Shown here: piece after piece, positions 6,230 through 10,524 of the stretch
How the letters are laid out: each line of letters opens with the position of its first letter
Position numbering within the stretch: position 1 is the stretch's first letter
Assembly: GCA_045652445.1 (NCBI GenBank)
Contig: JAZRUJ010000030.1
Location: 1-10,524 of the forward strand
DNA from: RGIG995 sp045652445
GTDB lineage: Bacteria; Bacillota; Clostridia; Oscillospirales; UBA644
Direction: 5' to 3'
DNA length: 10,524 bases
Program-made: the position numbers and the translations under genes
Notes under the pieces: model-generated
The model's database searches: none
What the model saw: only the letters and a program-made list of their open reading frames with translations
What the model was told of the DNA's origin: nothing

Positions 6230-7270
6230 GTGAGAAAGTTTTTTATTTCTCTGTTTTTTTGTGCTTCTTTTACTCTGTTTATTTTATTCCTATGTACACC
6301 TGATACGGTTCAACGTGCCGCCTACGAAAGTCTTTTATTCTGCGTTGCAGTTTTAATACCGTCTTTGTTTCCCGGATTTGTTTTGTCGGATTTGTTAATT
6401 CGAACATTTCCTTTCTCAAGAAGATCGAAAAACAGCATTTTTCAAAGGATTTTCCAATTACCCTCCGCTTGCTTTCGCTGTTGGTTGATTGGGCTTTTGG
6501 CTGGTTTTCCTGCAGCAACAGATTGTGTATGCTATTTGGTTCGCTCCGGTGAAATTACAAAGCATGAGGCAGAAAGATGTCTCGCCTTCACAAATAACCC
6601 CGGCATCGTTTTTGTGATTGGAGCCGTAGGAAGCGGTTTGTTCGGAAGTTTTTCCGTAGGACTTTATCTGTGGGGTATTCAAACCCTTTCTGCGGTGCTT
6701 ATTGCGTTTCTGTTTACTGTGCCGTATGAAGCTACTTTGTTGAAAGAGAAGCCGGCTTCGGCCCCTATTAAACTGAAAGAATCTTTTCCGAAAGCGATAA
6801 CTTCATCAGTATCGGCGATTTTAAATATTTGTGGGTTTGTCGTGTTTTTTCGTGTACTTATAGCGGTCCTGACTGAGGCGGTTCCTCTTACTGTTTTTAA
6901 GATTGTCTTATCCGGACTTTTAGAAATGACTTGCGGAATCTCCTGTTTTTCTGAATTTAACTTACAAGCTACTGTTTTTGTCTCTTTGATTTTGGGTTGG
7001 TCCGGATTTTCTGTCCATTTTCAAATCCTCAATATTACCGAAAGAGAAGGGTTGTCCATAAAATATTATTTCCCGGGAAAAGTTCTTCAATCATTCATTT
7101 CCGCAGCAATCACATATATGACCTACGCTTTGTTTTTTGATGATTCTGCCGTTACGTCTTATGTAGCACTCTGTGTGCCATTTTTGTTTTTAACCGTCTT
7201 TATACTCCGTTTCCGAAAGGGATGTCGACATGGAAAACGAAATTTACCAACAAGAAAAACAGCGTCTTGA
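6230..7270 (+). CDS. YlbJ-like sporulation integral membrane protein (nucleoside-recognition/Gate domain family)
   Basis: YlbJ-type proteins are polytopic membrane proteins associated with sporulation in Bacillus and clostridia; the transported or sensed ligand is unknown. The 346-residue product has an N-terminal membrane helix (5-22), the PSLFPGFVLSDLL block (44-56), GLLAGFPAAT (88-97), the AFTNNPGIVFVIGAVG signature (119-134), SGLLEMTCGI (228-237) and a GFSVHFQ motif (259-265) that resembles YlbJ. About eight hydrophobic segments are visible. I chose the GTG at 6230, because AGAGAGGAG (6214-6222) is 7 nt before it; the TTG at 6224 is too close to that site. An imperfect 8-bp stem (6203-6210 with 6222-6229) would fold between the ribosome-binding site and the GTG. 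The 3' end overlaps helD by 41 nt. Confidence 0.82.
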   Translation: MRKFFISLFFCASFTLFILFLCTPDTVQRAAYESLLFCVAVLIPSLFPGFVLSDLLIRTFPFSRRSKNSIFQRIFQLPSACFRCWLIGLLAGFPAATDCVCYLVRSGEITKHEAERCLAFTNNPGIVFVIGAVGSGLFGSFSVGLYLWGIQTLSAVLIAFLFTVPYEATLLKEKPASAPIKLKESFPKAITSSVSAILNICGFVVFFRVLIAVLTEAVPLTVFKIVLSGLLEMTCGISCFSEFNLQATVFVSLILGWSGFSVHFQILNITEREGLSIKYYFPGKVLQSFISAAITYMTYALFFDDSAVTSYVALCVPFLFLTVFILRFRKGCRHGKRNLPTRKTAS

Positions 7271-9371
7271 CTATGTGATTAAATACATAGATGATACGCT
7301 GTTTTCTCAAGCACCAAACGAAGCGAACCTTCGTAAGTATATCATCGAAGAACGCCGTAGAATTTGGGATGACTATAGTATTAACCCGGATAATATTGAG
7401 TTAATGCAGGCAAACCAAACTCTTGAAATGGATACGGAGCAATATTTTCGATTAAAGGACAAGCTTCACTTTTTGGAACAAACCCGGGAAAATCCTTATT
7501 TTGCCCGAATTGACTTTAAAGAAAAAGGTTTCGATGAAGCAGAATCCTTTTATATAGGTGCTCTTTCTTTGATTGACAGCCGAACCTACGAAGTTTTAAT
7601 TTGTGATTGGCGTGCAGATATCGCCTCTCTTTTTTACGACGGGGCTTTGGGTGAGGCAAAATACAAGTGCCAAGAGGGGATTATTGAAGGAGAAATCTCT
7701 CTTCGTCGACAAATTAAAATTGAAAACGGCGAGCTAAAGTATGTATTTGACAATGGAATCAATATTACCGATCCCATTTTGATGGAAGAATTAGGACGTT
7801 CTTCTGATGCAAAGCTAAAAACTGTTATTAATACTATTCAGAAAGAACAAAATCAGGTCATTCGGGATTTGAATGCCGATTTATTGTTGGTACAAGGTTC
7901 TGCAGGTAGTGGAAAAACGTCGGTTGCATTGCATCGAATCGCTTTTTTGATGTACCGTTTCCGAAATTCTTTAACTCCCCAGGAGATTATTATTTTTTCT
8001 CCCAGTGAAGTGTTTTCTGCCTATATTGCCCAGGTTTTGCCGGAATTGGGGGAAGAAAATGCGGTTCGTTCGGATTTTTATCACTTCTTTGCAGATATGG
8101 AATCTGAACTGCATTATGCAGATCGGTCGGAGCAAATTGAAGCATTATTGCAAAGCAACGATCCCTTCTTGCGTGAAATGATTTCCACGAAAGGATCTTG
8201 CAAATTTGCAGAACAACTAAAGCAATATTATCAAGAACGATCTTGTAAATTTAGCACAACGGAAAATATTCTTTGTTTTGATGAAGTTTTGGCAACAAAA
8301 GAAGAGGTAAATCGTTGGTTTTTGGAAGATTACGTGGACTACGCTCCCGCACAAAGAGTAGGAAAGATAACAACTCGTCTGATGGATACAGCGGAAGATA
8401 GAAAAGAATCGATTTGCCACACTTTTTTAGATGAAGCTACGGAACACGGGATTATCGCCTACACGGACGAAGAAAAGGCGGAGCAATGTGCTGCAATGTG
8501 GGATTCTTGCATGGCAGAGTTGGCACACAAAGCAGAGTCTCTGCTCCTGATTCCAGAATCCGATATTTATTTAGACTTTTTGGAAACATTCTATCCTGAA
8601 TACTATAATTATTCGAAAACTTTATTTTCACAAAATATTATTCCTTACGAAGACTTGTTCTGTCTTTCTTGGTTGAAATTTCTCTCCGGGAAAATTGCTC
8701 CCATACGGAATGTAAAACAAATTGTTGTAGATGAAGCACAAGAACATCCGGAAATCGCATATCTCTTGTTAAATGGAATATTCCCTGCGGCAAGATTTAC
8801 GATTTTGGGAGATATCAATCAAGAAGTGGATCGAAAAATTACTTCCATCGAGTCTTTGGAGCAGTGTTTCCCGCAAAAGAAAACGAAAACATCTTTTGTT
8901 TTAAACAAGAGTTATCGTTCGACTCATGAGATCAATGAATTTGCCGGAAAATTCAGAGATATAAAAGAAGTTCGCATTATGGAACGTCATGGGGAAAAAC
9001 CTCAAATTTTGCCCTTTTCCAATCCAGTAGAACAAATTAAGAAGACGATTGCACAATATCGTTCCCGGGGACATAAAACGAATATGATTTTATGCCGTAC
9101 CCAAAAGGAATGTGATGAGTTGTTCCGTCAACTGATGCATGAAATCCCTGTTGTACGAATGAGATCTTTCGACACATTCACACCCGGGACTACTGTAATT
9201 TTGCCCATATACCTTTCTAAAGGATTGGAGGCCGATGGCGTTATTGTCGCTGGAGTTTCCGATGCGTGGAATATGGATGAAGATCGCAATTTAATGTACG
9301 TTGCCGCAACCCGAGCACTACATGAATTGACCGTGTTTACCAATGGGGAAGACTTAAAAATTCTTTCTTGA
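7230..9371 (+). CDS. helD: HelD-type RNA polymerase recycling ATPase (UvrD-like superfamily 1)
   Basis: HelD binds core RNA polymerase in Gram-positive bacteria, pries open its channels and releases stalled complexes using ATP. The 713-residue protein has the usual layout: an N-terminal arm with charged helices (1-90) that reaches into the secondary channel, then Walker A GSAGSGKTSVA (223-233), a long insertion (about 290-490), Walker B VVDEAQ (499-504), GDINQ (527-531), NKSYRST (559-565), SKGLEADGV (663-671) and the closing YVAATRA motif (690-696). Helicase-class residues all look intact. The ATG at 7230 follows AAAGGGA, 7 nt upstream. It overlaps the end of the ylbJ-like frame by 41 nt, implying coupled translation. 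It is the last operon gene and converges on sigK with a 4-nt gap. Confidence 0.93.
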   Translation: MENEIYQQEKQRLDYVIKYIDDTLFSQAPNEANLRKYIIEERRRIWDDYSINPDNIELMQANQTLEMDTEQYFRLKDKLHFLEQTRENPYFARIDFKEKGFDEAESFYIGALSLIDSRTYEVLICDWRADIASLFYDGALGEAKYKCQEGIIEGEISLRRQIKIENGELKYVFDNGINITDPILMEELGRSSDAKLKTVINTIQKEQNQVIRDLNADLLLVQGSAGSGKTSVALHRIAFLMYRFRNSLTPQEIIIFSPSEVFSAYIAQVLPELGEENAVRSDFYHFFADMESELHYADRSEQIEALLQSNDPFLREMISTKGSCKFAEQLKQYYQERSCKFSTTENILCFDEVLATKEEVNRWFLEDYVDYAPAQRVGKITTRLMDTAEDRKESICHTFLDEATEHGIIAYTDEEKAEQCAAMWDSCMAELAHKAESLLLIPESDIYLDFLETFYPEYYNYSKTLFSQNIIPYEDLFCLSWLKFLSGKIAPIRNVKQIVVDEAQEHPEIAYLLLNGIFPAARFTILGDINQEVDRKITSIESLEQCFPQKKTKTSFVLNKSYRSTHEINEFAGKFRDIKEVRIMERHGEKPQILPFSNPVEQIKKTIAQYRSRGHKTNMILCRTQKECDELFRQLMHEIPVVRMRSFDTFTPGTTVILPIYLSKGLEADGVIVAGVSDAWNMDEDRNLMYVAATRALHELTVFTNGEDLKILS

Positions 9372-9375
9372 AAAT

Positions 9376-10047
9376 TTAAATATCGTGCAGAGTGTCCTTC
9401 AGTTTTTGAAGGGCACTCTTTTCTATTCTAGAAACATAAGATCGAGAAATTCCTAAAACTACTGCGGTTTCTTTTTGTGTTTTCGGCGGTTCTGTTAATC
9501 CATATCGTAGCCGTATTACGGTTTTTTCTCTCGGGTCAAGCACTTTTTCAATAGCGGAAAGTAATTTTGATGCACGAATGTTTCGATAAACATCGTCCAA
9601 AATGGTGTCTTCTTCTGCGACAACATCTAAAAAGGATAGGCTGTTTCCGTCTTTGTCGCTTTCTATTTCATCATTGATAGAAACGTCATTTGCAAATTTT
9701 CGAAGGCTTCGAAAATGCATTAAAATTTCATTTTCGATACAACGAGAAACATAGGTTGCCAAACGAATTTTCTTTTCAGATTGAAAACTGTCAATCCCCT
9801 TGATCAAACCAATCGTGCCGATGGAAATTAAATCGTCTTGCTCGTCGGAAGATGCATAATATTTCTTTACAATATGTGCCACCAATCGCATATTTCGTTC
9901 AATTAAAATCTCCCGGGCTTGCCGGTCACCGTTTTTCATTTTCTTTAAATATTCTGTTTCTTTTTCAACACTCAAAGGTTGTTGAAAGGATCCCGCGTTT
10001 CGAATGTGTAAAATTAAATAAAACAGTTGCAACGGAAGATGAAACAT
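9376..10047 (-). CDS. sigK: RNA polymerase sporulation sigma factor, sigma-K precursor
   Basis: Sigma-K directs late mother-cell transcription (coat and cortex genes, lysis) during sporulation. The 223-residue product starts with a hydrophobic pro-sequence MFHLPLQLFYLILHIRN, followed by the region 2 core LVAHIVKKYYASSDEQDDLI (55-74), SIGTIGLIKGIDSF (75-88) and LATYVSRCIENEILMHFRSL (96-115). Region 4 contains DPREKTVIRLRYGL (171-184) and the helix-turn-helix GISRSYVSRIEKSALQKL (199-216). It is a complete frame with no skin-type interruption. The upstream in-frame extension to 10191 runs antisense through tRNA-Lys and is rejected: the Met at 10047 matches the family start and follows GGGAGGGG. 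That ribosome-binding site is locked in a hairpin. A related sigma-E identity is less likely, because the pro-region is short and SigK-like. Confidence 0.92.
   Translation of the reverse strand: MFHLPLQLFYLILHIRNAGSFQQPLSVEKETEYLKKMKNGDRQAREILIERNMRLVAHIVKKYYASSDEQDDLISIGTIGLIKGIDSFQSEKKIRLATYVSRCIENEILMHFRSLRKFANDVSINDEIESDKDGNSLSFLDVVAEEDTILDDVYRNIRASKLLSAIEKVLDPREKTVIRLRYGLTEPPKTQKETAVVLGISRSYVSRIEKSALQKLKDTLHDI
9389..9422 (+). terminator. intrinsic terminator of helD, inside the sigK 3' coding end
   Basis: AGAGTGTCCTTC (9389-9400) and GAAGGGCACTCT (9408-9419) pair over 12 bp with one G-U, around a 7-nt loop, followed on the plus strand by TTTTCT. It starts 18 nt after the helD stop. Because sigK ends at 9376 on the other strand, the same bases encode the last sigK codons. 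It has no T-run in the sigK direction. Confidence 0.85.
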
Positions 10048-10049
10048 AA

Positions 10050-10094
10050 AACCCCTCCCAATACATTCTGAAAAGAATATATGCGGGAGGGGTT
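10050..10094 (-). promoter_or_regulatory. long hairpin that buries the sigK ribosome-binding site
   Basis: On the minus strand AACCCCTCCC (10094-10085) pairs perfectly with GGGAGGGGTT (10059-10050). Inside, ATATATTCT (10082-10074) pairs with AGAATGTAT (10069-10061), with one G-U, around the loop TTTC. The two stems are separated only by GC on one side and T on the other. The entire sigK Shine-Dalgarno GGGAGGGG is in the 3' arm, and the hairpin ends 2 nt before the ATG. The arm is followed by TTTTATGTTT, so it could also act as a weak intrinsic terminator. Either way a transcript coming from the tRNA genes upstream should give little SigK. A transcript starting inside the hairpin would free the site. 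That regulatory role is inference. Confidence 0.75.
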
Positions 10095-10106
10095 GTCTCA
10101 TTTCCT

Positions 10107-10142
10107 GAAAAGAAAAAGTTCCGAGATTTCTCTCGGAACTTT
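10107..10142 (-). terminator. intrinsic terminator of the tRNA-Gln/tRNA-Lys unit
   Basis: On the minus strand AAAGTTCCGAGA and TCTCGGAACTTT form a perfect 12-bp stem capped by a GAAA tetraloop and followed by TTCTTTTC. It abuts the tRNA-Lys CCA and separates the tRNA genes from sigK. Confidence 0.9.
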
Positions 10143-10218
10143 TGGTGATCCACTGGGGATTCGAACCCCAGACCCCTTGATTAAAAGTCAAGTGCTCTAC
10201 CGACTGAGCTAACGAAAC
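10143..10218 (-). tRNA. tRNA-Lys(UUU) with a poorly paired acceptor stem
   Basis: The D-arm (GCTC/GAGC), anticodon stem CTTGA/TCAAG with loop CTTTTAA (anticodon UUU at 10183-10185), T-arm TGGGGTTCGAATCCCCA and encoded CCA are all standard. The acceptor is not: 5' GTTTCGT against 3' GTGGATC gives three Watson-Crick pairs, three G-U pairs and one U-U mismatch at position 2-71. The 3' strand would expect something like GATTCAC or GATCCAC. The gene may be a hybrid, a recombination product, a pseudogene or an assembly join at about 10211. Without the acceptor fault I would call it a normal lysine tRNA. Confidence 0.75.
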
Positions 10219-10368
10219 ATGTTATACTGTTAAGGTGACAGCAACCACACATATTGGTTTTATTTTAAGTCGTCCGTTCATTTGTTCTCACGACTTATAG
10301 GAAAAGGAGATTCCCATGAACAAAATTTCCCTTAAAGAAGAGGACAAGAGTAATAGCCCTCTAGGGCT
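10219..10368. other. segment between tRNA-Lys and tRNA-Gln: possible insertion with expression signals
   Basis: This 150-bp gap is unusually long for two tRNAs of one unit. On the plus strand it holds, in order, the extended -10 motif at 10220-10228, an 8-bp stem TAAGTCGT/ACGACTTA (10266-10273, 10290-10297) with a 16-nt loop, and a strong AAAAGGAGA site (10302-10310) 5 nt before an ATG at 10316. The frame from that ATG begins MNKISLKEEDKSNS and then runs antisense through tRNA-Gln to a TAG at 10478-10480. The tail is therefore probably not a real protein. This looks like the 5' end of a gene cut off by rearrangement. A palindrome AGCCC/GGGCT (10355-10368) borders tRNA-Gln. Confidence 0.4.
10220..10228 (+). 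promoter_or_regulatory. candidate extended -10 promoter element
   Basis: TGTTATACT matches the extended -10 pattern TGnTATAMT at the edge of the tRNA-Lys gene. It points towards the hairpin and ribosome-binding site at 10266-10318. There is no -35 match (CCGACT lies at the right distance), so the call is weak. Confidence 0.3.
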
Positions 10369-10443
10369 TGGCTGGGGTAGATGGATTCGAACCATCGAAT
10401 GCAGGAATCAAAATCCTGTGCCTTACCACTTGGCAATACCCCA
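10369..10443 (-). tRNA. tRNA-Gln(UUG)
   Basis: On the minus strand the acceptor strands TGGGGTA and TACCCCA pair completely, with discriminator G and encoded CCA. The anticodon stem CAGGA/TCCTG encloses TTTTGAT, so the anticodon at 10409-10411 is UUG. The T-arm GATGGTTCGAATCCATC is standard. Length is 75 nt. The U1-A72 pair and G73 are typical glutamine identity features. No convincing promoter is visible before the window ends: the TATAAT at 10446-10451 is too close to the tRNA 5' end. Confidence 0.96.
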
Positions 10444-10524
10444 TCATTATATATTAATAGCCCAACTTGTTACTCTTTAGAAATAACTGATTATGTATGT
10501 GTATAATTTATAATTTATTCAACT

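Noticed and set aside
10048..10191. In-frame N-terminal extension of sigK (48 extra residues)
   Set aside because: It runs antisense through tRNA-Lys and both hairpins, has no ribosome-binding site, and SigK homologues begin at the Met encoded at 10047.
10446..10451. Perfect TATAAT on the minus strand just upstream of tRNA-Gln
   Set aside because: It is only 2 bp before the mature tRNA 5' end, so transcription would start inside the tRNA, and no -35 lies at the right distance.
10316..10480. 54-codon plus-strand frame after a strong ribosome-binding site
   Set aside because: Most of its residues come from the antisense strand of tRNA-Gln, a classic artefact. Only the first dozen codons could be genuine, so I describe the segment but do not call a gene.
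1..10524. CRISPR arrays, insertion sequences, toxin-antitoxin or defence genes
   Set aside because: I found no regularly spaced repeats, transposase, recombinase, nuclease or toxin-like frames. Apart from the edges, the window is ordinary core-genome content.

Overview
The window looks like the chromosome of an endospore-forming, low-GC member of the Bacillota, most likely a clostridial lineage. The evidence is an AT-rich sequence with strong Shine-Dalgarno sites and seven clear sigma-A-type promoters, all with 17-nt spacers. It also carries sporulation sigma factor sigK, a YlbJ-like sporulation membrane protein, a type II pantothenate kinase, and HelD, a Gram-positive RNA polymerase recycling ATPase. 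I cannot place it at genus level.

Left part (1-1324). A C-terminal piece of an unrecognised protein enters on the + strand and converges on the 3' end of ssrA (tmRNA, minus strand, 217-560), which has its own promoter and terminator. Upstream of ssrA and in the same direction is mscL, an osmotic safety valve. The mscL promoter is back to back with the promoter of a secreted, membrane-anchored PIG-L-type deacetylase.

Middle (1325-5202). The deacetylase gene is followed by an autonomous tRNA-Leu(UAG) unit with promoter and terminator, then a monocistronic AGCS-type Na+/alanine-glycine symporter. It converges on trmL (tRNA wobble 2'-O-methyltransferase, minus strand) across two terminators. trmL lies directly downstream of tRNA-Arg(ACG) and its terminator and has no visible promoter of its own.

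Right-centre (5274-9371). One promoter drives an apparent operon coaW - ylbJ-like - helD: CoA synthesis, a sporulation-type membrane protein, and RNA polymerase recycling. helD converges on sigK with a 4-nt gap, and the helD terminator lies inside the sigK coding region. sigK is full length, keeps its N-terminal pro-sequence and is not split by a skin-type element.

Right end (10048-10524). The sigK Shine-Dalgarno sequence is buried in a long, near-perfect hairpin that ends 2 nt before the ATG. Upstream on the same strand come a tRNA-Lys(UUU) with its terminator and a tRNA-Gln(UUG). The tRNA-Lys acceptor stem does not pair properly. The 150 bp between the two tRNAs holds an extended -10 motif, a hairpin and a strong ribosome-binding site with an ATG on the opposite strand, which suggests an insertion, recombination scar or assembly join. 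No CRISPR array, transposase, defence or phage gene is visible. The most interesting signals are the sigK leader and the damaged tRNA-Lys with its neighbouring segment.
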